A DNA stretch of 64,000 bases from RBG-16-64-13 sp963718375 (GTDB lineage Bacteria; Actinomycetota; Thermoleophilia; RBG-16-64-13), in the NCBI GenBank assembly GCA_963718375.1, contig CAVQZD010000005.1, forward strand, positions 310,001 to 374,000. The letters run 5' to 3'. The number at the start of each line of letters is the position of its first letter. Positions within the stretch are counted from its first letter, which is position 1. The notes beneath the pieces were generated by a model. The model was not told the DNA's origin. It did not search any database and saw only the letters and a list, made by a program, of their open reading frames with translations. Shown piece after piece: positions 9,044 through 18,494 of the stretch. The position numbers were made by a program, and so were the translations under genes.

Positions 9044-10228
9044 CTACTCCCGATCATCGAGGGCCGCGACACCCGGAAGCGTCGCCCCTTCGATGTACTC
9101 GAGCGAAGCACCGCCGCCCATCGACACGTGGTCCATCTTCTGTGCTAGACCAAAGACATTGACGGCCGCCACTGAGTCACCGCCTCCCACCACAGTGACA
9201 CCAGGACACTCAGCCATCGCCTCCGCCACAGCCCGGGTGCCATTGGCATACGGCTCCATCTCGAACACCCCCATGGGGCCGTTCCAGAAGACTGTGCCCG
9301 CAAGAGCTATATCCGCTGCGTACCTCTTCGCCGTCTCCGGTCCGATATCCACACCCATCCACCCATCTAGGAGACCATCCGCCGAGACGACCTTGCTCTC
9401 CGCCGATTCTTCAAGCTCGCGCACGACAAGATAGTCAGAGGGCAGCACGAGGTCGCAGGAAGAGCCGGAGGCCTTGGCCAACGCCGCTGCCGCCACCTCG
9501 ACACCAGCGTCCTCCACCTTGGAGCTTCCGACGCCGCGGCCCTGGGCCTTCATGAAGGCAAAACTCATCGCACCGCCGATCAGGATCTGATCCGCCATCT
9601 CGAGGAAGCGATCGATCACCTTGATCTTGTCAGACACCTTCGCACCACCCAGAACGACCACCAGCGGCTTCTTCGGATCGGACAGGACTCCGTCCAACCC
9701 GTTCAACTCCTTCTCCAGTAGTAGGCCGGCGACGGCCGGCAGCTTAGCGGCCAGCCCGGCTGTGCTGGCATGCGCCCTGTGCGCCGCGCTGAAGGCGTCG
9801 TTGACGTAGACGTCCCCCAGGCGCGCCAGTTCGTCCACGAGACTCGCATCGTTCTTCTCTTCTCGCGCATCGAAGCGTGAGTTCTCCAGCAGCAGCACAT
9901 CGCCGGACCTCATCTCGGCGACTGCATCTTCGGCCCGGGGACCGGTCAGTTCGTCGACCTTTCGCACTGGTGCGCCGAGCAGCTCGCCGAGCCTGATACC
10001 GGCCGGGTCCAACCGCAGCTTGTCCTCTGGGCCGGCCTTGGGCCTGCCCAAGTGCGACATGAGTATCACGCGACAGCCCTGCTTTCGCAGATACTCGATC
10101 GTGGGCAGGGCTGCGCGGATCCGCGAGTCATCAGCCACCTGGCCCTCTGCCAACGGCACGTTGAAGTCCACGCGGACCAGAACGCGCTTACCCGCAAGGT
10201 CGATGTCCCGGATCGTCTTCTTGTTCAT
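9044..10228 (-). CDS. pgk: Phosphoglycerate kinase
   Basis: Transfers phosphate from 1,3-bisphosphoglycerate to ADP. The 394 residues show the N-terminal VRVDFNVPL signature (17-25), the substrate loop LMSHLGRPK (about 57-65), the hinge region GGAKVSDKI (about 194-202) and the C-terminal nucleotide loop GGGDSVAAV (about 347-355). Length is normal for bacterial Pgk. It lies 27 nt downstream of gap in the glycolytic operon. Confidence 0.96.
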   Translation of the reverse strand: MNKKTIRDIDLAGKRVLVRVDFNVPLAEGQVADDSRIRAALPTIEYLRKQGCRVILMSHLGRPKAGPEDKLRLDPAGIRLGELLGAPVRKVDELTGPRAEDAVAEMRSGDVLLLENSRFDAREEKNDASLVDELARLGDVYVNDAFSAAHRAHASTAGLAAKLPAVAGLLLEKELNGLDGVLSDPKKPLVVVLGGAKVSDKIKVIDRFLEMADQILIGGAMSFAFMKAQGRGVGSSKVEDAGVEVAAAALAKASGSSCDLVLPSDYLVVRELEESAESKVVSADGLLDGWMGVDIGPETAKRYAADIALAGTVFWNGPMGVFEMEPYANGTRAVAEAMAECPGVTVVGGGDSVAAVNVFGLAQKMDHVSMGGGASLEYIEGATLPGVAALDDRE

Positions 10229-10255
10229 CTAGGTCTTGTCTCCCGTGTCGTCCGC

Positions 10256-11251
10256 TTAGAAGAGGCGCTTGCAGATGTCGACCATGCGGTTGGCGAAACC
10301 CCACTCGTTGTCGTACCACGACACCACCTTCGCCTGCCGGCCCATGACCATGGTGAGAGCGGAGTCGAATACCGACGAATGTGGGTCCCCCACGATGTCG
10401 GACGACACCAACGGTTCCTCCGTATAGCGGAGGATGCCCTTCATGGGGCCCTCAGCGGCCGCCTTCATGGCGGCGTTGATCTCATCCGCCGTCACTTCCC
10501 TGCCCAGGGTAACGGTGAGATCCACCACCGACCCGTCGGGGACGGGCACCCTCATCGCGAACCCATCCAGCTTGCCCTTGAGGTCGGGGATGACCAGAGA
10601 GATGGCCTTAGCCGCCCCGGTCGATGTGGGTATGACCGATACCGCCGCCGCGCGGGCGCGGCGCAGGTCCTTGTGGGGAAGGTCCAGGATGCGTTGGTCA
10701 TTGGTATAAGCGTGCACCGTGGTCATCATGCCTTGCTCGATACCGAAGGAGTCGTGCAGCACCTTGGCAACCGGCGCCAGGCAGTTGGTCGTGCACGAAG
10801 CGTTGGAGATGATGTTGTGGTGGGCCGGATCATAGTCGCTGTCGTTGACTCCTAGCACGACTGTCAGGTCCGGGTCCTTGGCGGGAGCGCTTATCAGTAC
10901 TTTCTTAGCGCCCTGGTCCATGTGGAGCGCTGCCTTGTCTCTCTCTGTGAAACGCCCAGTGCTCTCTACCACTACGTCGACGCCGAGTTCGCGCCACGGA
11001 AGCAGCTTGACCTCACTGACGGCAAGTGACTTCATGGTCTGGCCTTCGAACGTCAGAGTGTCGTCGGTATACGACACCTCCCCCGGCCAAGTGCCGTGGA
11101 CGCTGTCATATTTCAGCAAGTGGGCTAGGGTGCGGGCGTCGGTCAGATCGTTGACCGCGACGACCTCGAGATCCGCTCCCTGCCTCACTGCCGCCCGCAG
11201 GAACAGTCGGCCTATCCTTCCGAATCCATTGATCGCTACTTTGGTGCTCAT
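10256..11251 (-). CDS. gap: Glyceraldehyde-3-phosphate dehydrogenase, type I
   Basis: Oxidises and phosphorylates glyceraldehyde 3-phosphate. The 331 residues have the NAD-binding GFGRIGR at 9-15, an acidic residue after the second strand (VND, D35) favouring NAD+, the catalytic Cys153 in SNASCTTNCLAP, and the C-terminal SWYDNEWG motif. It directly follows whiA (20-nt gap) and precedes pgk, so the regulator and glycolysis may share a transcript. Confidence 0.96.
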   Translation of the reverse strand: MSTKVAINGFGRIGRLFLRAAVRQGADLEVVAVNDLTDARTLAHLLKYDSVHGTWPGEVSYTDDTLTFEGQTMKSLAVSEVKLLPWRELGVDVVVESTGRFTERDKAALHMDQGAKKVLISAPAKDPDLTVVLGVNDSDYDPAHHNIISNASCTTNCLAPVAKVLHDSFGIEQGMMTTVHAYTNDQRILDLPHKDLRRARAAAVSVIPTSTGAAKAISLVIPDLKGKLDGFAMRVPVPDGSVVDLTVTLGREVTADEINAAMKAAAEGPMKGILRYTEEPLVSSDIVGDPHSSVFDSALTMVMGRQAKVVSWYDNEWGFANRMVDICKRLF

Positions 11252-11271
11252 CTCGCATGCCCCCTACATCG

Positions 11272-12273
11272 CTACTGCGCTTTTCTAAGCCCTTTGCCGC
11301 CTCGGATTCTACCATGGGCGTTTTCCACACCGGCCTTGTCCGCCGCCTCCACGAGCCTCCGCAGGCGGTGGTTGATCGCTGAACGTGTGAGTCCTGGGTC
11401 TGCCGCTTCTGAAAGCTCGGTCAGAGTTGCGGAGGGGTTGTCGACTCTGATCTCCGCCATCTCCCGCAGACCGACGGGCAACGTGGCCAGCCGGCCGGAA
11501 TTTTCGAGTATGGATATCGCTTCCAGCTGTCTCGAAGCGGCTGTGCTCGTACGACGCAGATTGGCCGAGTCACAGTTCGCAACTCTGTTCGCCCTACCCC
11601 GCACCTCCTTGACCACCGCCTGCTCTTCTACCTCCAGCGCCGCAGCATGTGCCCCGGCCGTGGCCAAGATGCCGGCAACATCGTCTCTGCCCTTCGCGTA
11701 GACCACGTAAGTGCCTCGACGGAATGAACTCCCGGGGTGAAACCCCATGCCCACCAGCATCCTCACTAGATCGTCGCACAGGTCCTGGTGCGGCGTGATG
11801 ATCTCAAGATGTGCTTCTTTCTGCGGGTTGTTCGCGTATCCCGCCCCCATCAGGCAACCGCGCACAAAAGAGCTGCGGCAGCACGGCTTCTTCAAGATCC
11901 ACGGAGCTATGCCTGTCCTCAGGCTGAATCTGTCAGTGAGCACGCCCATCTCGTTCAGGGTCTGAAGCGCCGCCGGCGTCCCCGGAACACGGACCTCGTA
12001 GACCAGCCGGTGCCGAAAGCGTGGCTCTCGCGACGTCAGCAACTGTCCGTCCGCGCCTGTTGACTTGAAATACGAGTACACCAGTTTTGCGGCACCTTGC
12101 ACCGTCGTTGTCGCCCGGACCTCAAAACGCTCTTCGTCACTGATGCCTCCCCTTATCAGGAAGGTCCCCGCGGTATGCATCAGGCCGGCCACGACCGCCT
12201 GCCTGCAGCACGGTCTCTTCTCCTCCACGTGTGCGAGCTCCTCGCGGAATGCCCTGGTGAAGCCCGTGCTCAG
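11272..12273 (-). CDS. whiA: DNA-binding protein WhiA
   Basis: Conserved Gram-positive regulator; in Streptomyces it activates sporulation-division genes with WhiB, elsewhere it affects division and chromosome segregation. An N-terminal LAGLIDADG-like domain precedes a C-terminal helix-turn-helix (here LTELSEAADPGLTRSAINHR). A GTG at 12228 would cut off the conserved N-terminus FTRAFREELAHV. Reading upstream in frame, the only usable start before the TAG at 12279 is a CTG at 12273; it overlaps the rapZ stop as CTGA and has AAGGCGG about 8 nt before it. I therefore extend the gene to 333 residues. Confidence 0.85.
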   Translation of the reverse strand: MSTGFTRAFREELAHVEEKRPCCRQAVVAGLMHTAGTFLIRGGISDEERFEVRATTTVQGAAKLVYSYFKSTGADGQLLTSREPRFRHRLVYEVRVPGTPAALQTLNEMGVLTDRFSLRTGIAPWILKKPCCRSSFVRGCLMGAGYANNPQKEAHLEIITPHQDLCDDLVRMLVGMGFHPGSSFRRGTYVVYAKGRDDVAGILATAGAHAAALEVEEQAVVKEVRGRANRVANCDSANLRRTSTAASRQLEAISILENSGRLATLPVGLREMAEIRVDNPSATLTELSEAADPGLTRSAINHRLRRLVEAADKAGVENAHGRIRGGKGLRKAQ

Positions 12274-13214
12274 CGCCTATCCGCCTTCTCGATGTCCCGA
12301 TGGGTCACACTGACTACCATGCCCGGCTCATCCTCAAGCCTCCTGGCCAACTCCTCAACAAGCGCCACCGAACGGTGGCGTCCGCCAGTGCACCCGAGAG
12401 CCAACACCAGCCTCTTCTTCTGCTCCACAAGGAAGCGAGGGCCGATGAACCGCAGCAGATCCACTGCGCGATCCAGGAACTCGCCCGCTTCCGGCTTCTC
12501 GACCACGTAGGCCCTGACCGCGTCCTCCAGCCCGGATAGAGCCCTGAGTTCTGTATCCCAGTGAGGGTTCGGTAAGAAACGCACATCGAGGATCATGTCC
12601 GCCTCGTTCGGGGTCCCGTAGCGGTAGCCGAACGACAGAAGGCTGACGAAGAGTTGGTCCTTCAGCCTGTCGGCCGTCAGTATCTCTTCCAGATGGCGTC
12701 GGAGTTGCCAAGGTGAAAGGTCGGTAGTGTCGACCACCATATCCGCTTGATCCTTCAGCGGGGCGAGTATGCGGCGCTCGCGAGCTATGCCGTCGCGCAG
12801 ATGGCTCGACAGGGGATGCGGACGGCGGCTTGCCTGGTACCGCGACACCAAGGCTTCGTCGGATGCCTCCAGGAACAACAAGCGGAAGGCCGTGCCGGAC
12901 ACACGGAGGTATTCGAGCGCCTGCCCCAGCTCCTCGAAGTAGCTCCCGCCCCTAGCGTCAAAGACCAGTGCCACCTTACTCACCCGGCTACCTTCCAGCG
13001 AGAACAATTCCAATGCGCTCGCTGCCATAGCCGGGGGAAGATTGTCGATGCAGAAGTACCCCATGTCCTCGAAGGTGGCCACCACTTCCGACTTGCCCGC
13101 CCCCGAAAGGCCGGTGATCACCGTGAGGTCGAGCGTCCTTCCGCCCAGCTCGGCCTCCGCGGGGGTCCCCTCGGATGCCGGGTCGTTCGTCCCTAGATGG
13201 TGGTCCTCCCTCAA
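12270..13214 (-). CDS. rapZ: RNase adapter / nucleotide-binding protein RapZ (YvcJ)
   Basis: P-loop protein; in E. coli RapZ guides RNase E to the GlmZ small RNA, in Bacillus YvcJ binds GTP, and in actinobacteria the function is less clear. Walker A GLSGAGKS is at about 35-42, followed by the conserved GYFCIDNLPP and, near the C-terminus, GCTGGRHRSV. A longer reading frame from 13268 exists, but the TTG at 13214 overlaps the ogt stop (TTGA) and has GAGGAG 10 nt upstream, so I choose it (314 residues). It is coupled to whiA by overlap, the usual rapZ-whiA neighbour pair. Confidence 0.9.
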   Translation of the reverse strand: MREDHHLGTNDPASEGTPAEAELGGRTLDLTVITGLSGAGKSEVVATFEDMGYFCIDNLPPAMAASALELFSLEGSRVSKVALVFDARGGSYFEELGQALEYLRVSGTAFRLLFLEASDEALVSRYQASRRPHPLSSHLRDGIARERRILAPLKDQADMVVDTTDLSPWQLRRHLEEILTADRLKDQLFVSLLSFGYRYGTPNEADMILDVRFLPNPHWDTELRALSGLEDAVRAYVVEKPEAGEFLDRAVDLLRFIGPRFLVEQKKRLVLALGCTGGRHRSVALVEELARRLEDEPGMVVSVTHRDIEKADRR

Positions 13215-13702
13215 CGCGGTCTGTCTCCTCGGTGGTTCCGTTCGTGCGTCAGCAGACGCTCTTTCCAACTCGCATCATCGCCGTATCTACCCAGGCTGCC
13301 GTCCGAGCGGATCACACGATGGCAGGGGATCACTACAGGGATCGGATTATCGGCCATCAGACTCCCCACAGCCCTAGCCGCTCTTTGATATCCGGCCAAG
13401 GTCGCCAGCGACCCATAGCTCACCGTCGAGCCTACCGGTACCGACATCAGACACTCTATGGTCCGCCGGCCGAACGGCGTTAGACCACGGGTCTCCAAGG
13501 CCACTGCGGCGAAAGACCAAGACATACGCTCTCCGCGAAAGTACGCCTCAAGCTCGGATGTCCATCTGCTCAGACATTCCAGGTCTGTCTCCGAGACCCC
13601 GACCGAGTGCCTCGCACTTCCGCTATTCCTGGTGGGTGGCAGCTGCACTTCGACCAGGCGGCCGTCCGCGACTGTGGCCAGCCCCTCCCCCCAGGGCGTC
13701 AC
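13211..13702 (-). CDS. ogt: Methylated-DNA-protein cysteine methyltransferase
   Basis: Suicide repair protein that takes alkyl groups from O6-alkylguanine. The acceptor motif PCHRV has Cys127 (numbered from the start used here); the preceding YGSLATLAGYQRAARAVG region is the recognition helix with the arginine finger. A longer frame to 13903 overlaps uvrC and shows no homology, so I chose the GTG at 13702, which has a G-rich ribosome site (AGGGGGGG) just before it; this gives 163 residues, typical for Ogt. It lies between uvrC and rapZ. Confidence 0.88.
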   Translation of the reverse strand: MTPWGEGLATVADGRLVEVQLPPTRNSGSARHSVGVSETDLECLSRWTSELEAYFRGERMSWSFAAVALETRGLTPFGRRTIECLMSVPVGSTVSYGSLATLAGYQRAARAVGSLMADNPIPVVIPCHRVIRSDGSLGRYGDDASWKERLLTHERNHRGDRPR

Positions 13703-13751
13703 GAACCCCCCCTGCGCGACACACGTCGACGACTCATGGTGTGACTCGCCC

Positions 13752-15629
13752 TCAGCCTGTCTTGTGTACAAAAGCGTGCACCTCCCTCGCGATTTTGGGG
13801 GGTAATCCGGGGACCGCCTCCAACTCCTCTCTGCTCGCCTGCAGAAAGCGCTCCGGCGAACCGAAGTGCTGGAGTATCGCCTTCTTTCTCTGTTCCCCAA
13901 CACCCGGCAATTGATTCAACAGCGAGCTCGACGTCTCCGCAGCCCGCCTCGCCCGGTGGAACCCGACAGCAAAACGGTGTGCTTCATCGCGCACTCGGCG
14001 CAGCAAGAGGACGCCGACATCCTCGGGAGGCAGTTCCAGAGACTCAGCCGCCCAAGGGACGAACACCTCTTCCTCTCTCTTGGCCAGGGATACCGCCGTG
14101 ATGACCGAATCCAGGCCGGCCTCCCCCAGCGCGTCCAGCGCAGCGTTCAGTTGCCCCCTGCCACCGTCTATTAGCACCAGGTCCGGCACTGCCTCAAAGG
14201 ACGTGTCGTAGTCCCTGACACCCTCTTGCTGCCGGGTGAAGCGCCGCAGGATCACTTCCCGGATGGCGCCGACGTCGTTCTGTCCGCCGGTCGACCTGAC
14301 CTTGAACTTGCGGTAGTCGCTCTTCTTGGGCACACCCCCTTCGAATACGACCATCGATGCGACCACGTGCTCGTCCCCCAGGTTCGAGATGTCGTAGCCC
14401 TCGATACGCATAGGGGGCGCCTCCAGTCCCAGGGACTCCTCCAGAGCTGTCAGAGCACCCAGGCGACGCTCCCGGCTGCGTTCGTCTTTCATGCGTTCGT
14501 GTGCCAAAGACAGAGCAGCGTTGCGGTCCGCCATCTCTTGCAGACGACGCTTGTCGCCCCGCTCCGCCTTGCGCACCTCAACTCTAGTGCCGCGCAATCC
14601 CTGGAGCAGAGCCACGACCTGCGCCGGATCATCCACTCCCGGCGGGACGATGACTTCGGCTGGGACGCCGGCACCGCCCCCGTAGTACTCGGCGACGAAG
14701 CGTTCGATGATCTCCTGGGCCGTCGCGCCGATGACGTTGACGAAGATCAGACTGCGTCGGTCGGCCAGCTTGCCGTCCCGCGTGATGAGGACCTGCACGT
14801 TCGCTCCCCACTCATCAGTCGCCAGGCCGATGATATCCGCGGAACCTAGGGCCGATGACTCGACCTGCTGCCTCTCCAGCACGTGTCTTAGAGCGGCCAA
14901 GCGGTCGCGCAGAGCCGCCGCCGCCTCAAAGTCCTGACGGTCCGCCGCCTCCTGCATCTCCTGCTCCAATCGACTGACCACCAAGGGCTCGCGGCCGCTC
15001 AGGAACTCCACCACCTGACCTATGACCGCTCGGTATCCGGCTCGATCGACTGATCCGACACAGGGTCCGGCACAACGCTCGATGTGCAGTTGCAGGCAGG
15101 GGGACCCCGAACGCCTCCCGGGCTGCTTGCCGGAGCAAGTGCGCAGGGGAAAGACTCGCTGCAGTGCATCCAGCGTCTCTCGTACCTTGGCCGCGCTGGA
15201 GTAGGGCCCAAAGTACAAGTTGCCGCGCCGATGCGCCTGCCGGGTGAACACGAGCCGGGGAAAGTCTTCGAGCATCGTGACCATCAGGTAGGGATATGAC
15301 TTGTCGTCGCGCAGGCGTATGTTGAAGGGCGCCCTGTGCTGCTTGATGAGGTTCTGTTCGAGTAGGAGAGCCTCGGCCTCGCTTCCCGTGACTATCCATT
15401 CGACGGCTACAGCGCGGCCCATCATCTCGCTGACTTTCGCGGGCACGCGCGCACTCCGTGCGCCGCCCACCGCGGGCAGATAGCTGGCGAGACGCTTCTT
15501 GAGAGATCTCGCCTTGCCCACGTACAAGATCTCTGCGTGATCACCCCTGAACAGATACACCCCAGGATGCGCGGGGGCGTGTCTGATCTGCTGAGTGAGT
15601 TCGTCAGTCGCACTCACGGCCGTCCACAT
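13752..15629 (-). CDS. uvrC: Excinuclease ABC subunit UvrC
   Basis: Dual-incision nuclease of nucleotide excision repair. The 625 residues contain an N-terminal GIY-YIG domain (HPGVYLFRG ... LYVGKA, about 20-95), a Cys-rich linker (C-x-GKQPGR ... C-LQLHIERC), a UvrB-binding UVR motif near 205-240, an RNase H-like endonuclease domain with DLVLIDGGRGQLNAA (about 495-509) and C-terminal helix-hairpin-helix repeats (LPGVGEQRKKAIL, VPGLPPKIA). It starts the long minus-strand run that continues through ogt, rapZ and whiA. uvrA is separate, at 19.9-22.8 kb. Confidence 0.96.
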   Translation of the reverse strand: MWTAVSATDELTQQIRHAPAHPGVYLFRGDHAEILYVGKARSLKKRLASYLPAVGGARSARVPAKVSEMMGRAVAVEWIVTGSEAEALLLEQNLIKQHRAPFNIRLRDDKSYPYLMVTMLEDFPRLVFTRQAHRRGNLYFGPYSSAAKVRETLDALQRVFPLRTCSGKQPGRRSGSPCLQLHIERCAGPCVGSVDRAGYRAVIGQVVEFLSGREPLVVSRLEQEMQEAADRQDFEAAAALRDRLAALRHVLERQQVESSALGSADIIGLATDEWGANVQVLITRDGKLADRRSLIFVNVIGATAQEIIERFVAEYYGGGAGVPAEVIVPPGVDDPAQVVALLQGLRGTRVEVRKAERGDKRRLQEMADRNAALSLAHERMKDERSRERRLGALTALEESLGLEAPPMRIEGYDISNLGDEHVVASMVVFEGGVPKKSDYRKFKVRSTGGQNDVGAIREVILRRFTRQQEGVRDYDTSFEAVPDLVLIDGGRGQLNAALDALGEAGLDSVITAVSLAKREEEVFVPWAAESLELPPEDVGVLLLRRVRDEAHRFAVGFHRARRAAETSSSLLNQLPGVGEQRKKAILQHFGSPERFLQASREELEAVPGLPPKIAREVHAFVHKTG

Positions 15630-15642
15630 GGCCTTTCTACAA

Positions 15643-15657
15643 CCTTAGGATAAGGTA
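15643..15657. promoter_or_regulatory. Perfect inverted repeat upstream of uvrC
   Basis: ACCTTA-GGA-TAAGGT, two 6-bp arms with a 3-bp spacer, lies 14 nt upstream of the uvrC start codon. Its position suits an operator, but it does not resemble the actinobacterial LexA box (GAAC-N4-GTTC) and may be chance. Confidence 0.3.
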
Positions 15658-15771
15658 GATCCGGACCCTCGGTAGTTTACCCCAGCTACGCAGCCCAAGG
15701 CCCGGCGTCGGGAACGCCCATGCTAAACTTGCCCGCATATTCGACCTTGACTCACTTTGACGGAGGGGTAA

Positions 15772-17400
15772 GTGGCACTAGCAGGCTTACAGCTGGAAGA
15801 GCGCAAGATGATCCTGGACCTCGTCTCGGACATCCGGGACCGCATGCTGCCGCCAGAGACGTTGCGCCAACTGGATGCTGAAGAGATCTTCCCCGAGGAC
15901 TTCATCCGCACCCTTCTCGGTCCAGAGATCGGTCTGCAGCTTCTCTTCATCCCCGAAGCCTACGGTGGCCTGGGCGGTGGAGCCCGAGACGTGGCCGCAG
16001 TCTCAGAACAACTTGGCAGGATCTGCCTCGGCGTCGCTACGGGCTTTTTCGCGATCCACTTGGGCGCTGACCCGATACTGGCCGCGGGAACCGAGGCTCA
16101 GAAGCAGACGTGGCTGGGCCGGCTCGCCGAAGGCAAGTCTATTGTCGCCTACGCAGTCACCGAAGCTGAGGCGGGCAGTAATCTCTCTAACCTCAAGACG
16201 ACCGCCACGCCGGTCACCGATGCCCAAGGGCAAGTCACCGGCTACCGCATAAGCGGGACCAAGCAGTTCATCTCCAACGGTGGGTATGCGGACTTTCTTA
16301 CCGTGCTGGCGCACACCCCTGAGGGCCCCTCATTCTTTGTGGTGGAGAAGGGTATGCCGGGCTTCAGCGCGGGCAAGCCCGAGGAGAAGCACGGTATCTG
16401 TGCCTCCAATACTGCTCCCCTCACTTTCGAGGACGTCTCCGTCCCGGCCGAAAACCTATTGGGCGAGGTTCCTGGCCAAGGGTTGATCCAGGCAAACGAG
16501 GTCTTCGGCTACACCAGGTTGATGGTCGCCGCCATGGGCTTGGGCGCCGGTGTGGCCGCTCTTGACAAGGTCGTGGCCTACGCCAAGGACAGGGTACAGT
16601 TCGGGTCGCCTCTCATCGAGAAGCAAGGCTACGCGCACAAGCTGGTCACCCCCTACGCAGCCAAGCTCGAGGCCGCCCGCGCCTATATCGAGGAGGTGGC
16701 CGCGCGGCTGGACGCCGGCGAATCCGACCTACAACTCGAAGGGTCGATCGCCAAGTTGTTCGCGACCGAGACGGCGAACTCGTGCGCCGATGCGGCCATA
16801 CAGGCCTTAGGCGGCTACGGATACATACGCGAGTACGACGTCGAGAAGATCAAGCGCGACGTCAAGATCACCACCATCTACGAAGGCACCAGTGAGATCC
16901 AGCAGCTCATCATCGGCACCATGAGATGGAAGGCGGTCGTCAGCTCCAAGGGCGCGGTCTACGAGGACATGGCGAAGCGCATGGACGAGGCGCACTCCTC
17001 GGACGCCGGACTCAAGGCAGACGTCCTCGCCGGTGTCATCCGCCAGCTGAACCGTGTCTTCGAGGAAGCTCACAAAGCCAAGGCCGTCCGTCAGCAGCAC
17101 GTGATCTTCGAGCTTGCCACGTTGACCTCGGCCGTGGAGACTGCCGCCGCATTGGTCAGCAAGGTCACAGGTGGCGAAGGTGCCGAAGCCGAGTCTCTCG
17201 ACTACCTGAGGTTGTGTGCACGCGTCGACGTCGCCCTCGCTGCCCAGACCGCTCATGCGATAGCTGGGGAGATCTTGTTCGGCACCGGGACCTGGACGTC
17301 GGCGGAGGCCAAGACCATCTGGGAATCGAGCGCCTTCGACTACCCGCGTTCGCAGGAGGGCCTGATCACGGACATGGACGCTCTGCGCGCCCTACTCTAG
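15772..17400 (+). CDS. Acyl-CoA dehydrogenase family protein
   Basis: FAD enzyme introducing an alpha,beta double bond into an acyl-CoA thioester. Residues 1-400 follow the family layout: a helical N-domain, the AYAVTEAEAGSN flavin-contact segment (126-137), GTKQFISNGGYAD (162-174), and the catalytic base Glu371 in YEGTSEIQ. An extra C-terminal helical domain (about 400-542) makes it longer than the 380-residue short-chain enzymes and like the larger bacterial subgroup. The start is GTG with GGAGGGG upstream. Substrate chain length is not predictable. Electron acceptor genes (etfAB) are not nearby. It forms a two-gene plus-strand unit with the M42 peptidase 6 nt downstream. Confidence 0.88.
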   Translation: MALAGLQLEERKMILDLVSDIRDRMLPPETLRQLDAEEIFPEDFIRTLLGPEIGLQLLFIPEAYGGLGGGARDVAAVSEQLGRICLGVATGFFAIHLGADPILAAGTEAQKQTWLGRLAEGKSIVAYAVTEAEAGSNLSNLKTTATPVTDAQGQVTGYRISGTKQFISNGGYADFLTVLAHTPEGPSFFVVEKGMPGFSAGKPEEKHGICASNTAPLTFEDVSVPAENLLGEVPGQGLIQANEVFGYTRLMVAAMGLGAGVAALDKVVAYAKDRVQFGSPLIEKQGYAHKLVTPYAAKLEAARAYIEEVAARLDAGESDLQLEGSIAKLFATETANSCADAAIQALGGYGYIREYDVEKIKRDVKITTIYEGTSEIQQLIIGTMRWKAVVSSKGAVYEDMAKRMDEAHSSDAGLKADVLAGVIRQLNRVFEEAHKAKAVRQQHVIFELATLTSAVETAAALVSKVTGGEGAEAESLDYLRLCARVDVALAAQTAHAIAGEILFGTGTWTSAEAKTIWESSAFDYPRSQEGLITDMDALRALL

Positions 17401-17406
17401 ACCGCC

Positions 17407-18465
17407 GTGCAAGACATAGCGAGACTACTCACCGCGCTTGCGGACGCTCATGGCCTGTCTGGCTATGAGGACGATGTCGCCTCACTACTGAAGGCCGCGC
17501 TTGAGCCTCTCGTCGACGAGGTCTCCATCGACAAGATGGGCAACGTCGTCGCCCTTCGCAGAGGCGAAGGTCCTACCGTCATGCTGGCCGCCCACATGGA
17601 CGAGATCGGGCTCATGGTGTCCCACGTGGACGATGAGGGCTTCTTGCGCTTCGTGCCCATGGGTGGCTGGTCGGACCAGACCATACTTGGTCAGAGGGTG
17701 ATAGTGCATACCCGTGAAGGCGAACGCGTTGCAGGGGTCATAGGGTCACGACCACCTCACCTCATGGACGCCGAGGAACGCAAGAAGCTGGTGAAGATCA
17801 AGGACATGTTCATCGACTGCGGGGCCTCGGACGCGCAAGAGGCGGCCGCCTTGGGCATAGAGATCGGCTCCCCGGTCACCATCGACCGACAGCTCTGCCT
17901 TCTCGGACCGAACTTGGTCACCGGCAAAGCCCTCGATAACCGCGCAGGATGCACCTTGATGGTGGCCGCCCTGTCACTCCTCAAAGGCAAGGACGTCAAG
18001 GCTACTGTGCACGCAGTCGGTACCGTACAAGAGGAGGTCGGACTCAAGGGCGCACGCACCAGCGCGTACGGTCTCTCCCCTGACGTGGCTATAGCGACCG
18101 ACGTGACCGTACCGGGGGACCATCCGGGCGTCACGAAGGGCGAGTCCTCGGTGGCGCTCGGCCGGGGGCCAGTGATCACTGTGATCGATGCCGCGGGTCG
18201 TGGCGTCATATCCCCGCGCCCGGTCTTGCGCTGGCTCAGAGAGACCGCCGACCAAGCTTCGGTCCCGTATCAGTTGCAGGTCGGCAACGGGGGCAGCACA
18301 GATGCCACCGCCATAAGCATCACCAAGACAGGTATCCCCTGCAGCGTGGTCAGCGTGGCTACTCGCTACATCCATTCGCCGGTCGAAGTGCTGTCACTGA
18401 AGGATCTGGAGCAGGGCGCCGCTCTGATAGCGGCCGCTATAGAGTCGGCTCACCTCCACTTCTAG
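17407..18465 (+). CDS. M42 family metallopeptidase
   Basis: Di-metal aminopeptidase of the M42 clan (PepA/FrvX/TET-like), forming large cytoplasmic oligomers. Ligand motifs are visible: H63-x-D65 in AAHMDEIG, the bridging Asp in KALDNRAG, the Glu pair in QEEVGLKG, and the C-terminal His in TRYIHSPVE. Length, 352 residues, is normal. Start codon GTG lies 6 nt after the acyl-CoA dehydrogenase stop, so the two are likely co-transcribed; I see no obvious metabolic link. Older databases call such proteins endoglucanase M or cellulase, which is not supported. Confidence 0.88.
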   Translation: MQDIARLLTALADAHGLSGYEDDVASLLKAALEPLVDEVSIDKMGNVVALRRGEGPTVMLAAHMDEIGLMVSHVDDEGFLRFVPMGGWSDQTILGQRVIVHTREGERVAGVIGSRPPHLMDAEERKKLVKIKDMFIDCGASDAQEAAALGIEIGSPVTIDRQLCLLGPNLVTGKALDNRAGCTLMVAALSLLKGKDVKATVHAVGTVQEEVGLKGARTSAYGLSPDVAIATDVTVPGDHPGVTKGESSVALGRGPVITVIDAAGRGVISPRPVLRWLRETADQASVPYQLQVGNGGSTDATAISITKTGIPCSVVSVATRYIHSPVEVLSLKDLEQGAALIAAAIESAHLHF

Positions 18466-18494
18466 CCGCACGCCCTCTCGCGGCACTACCCACT

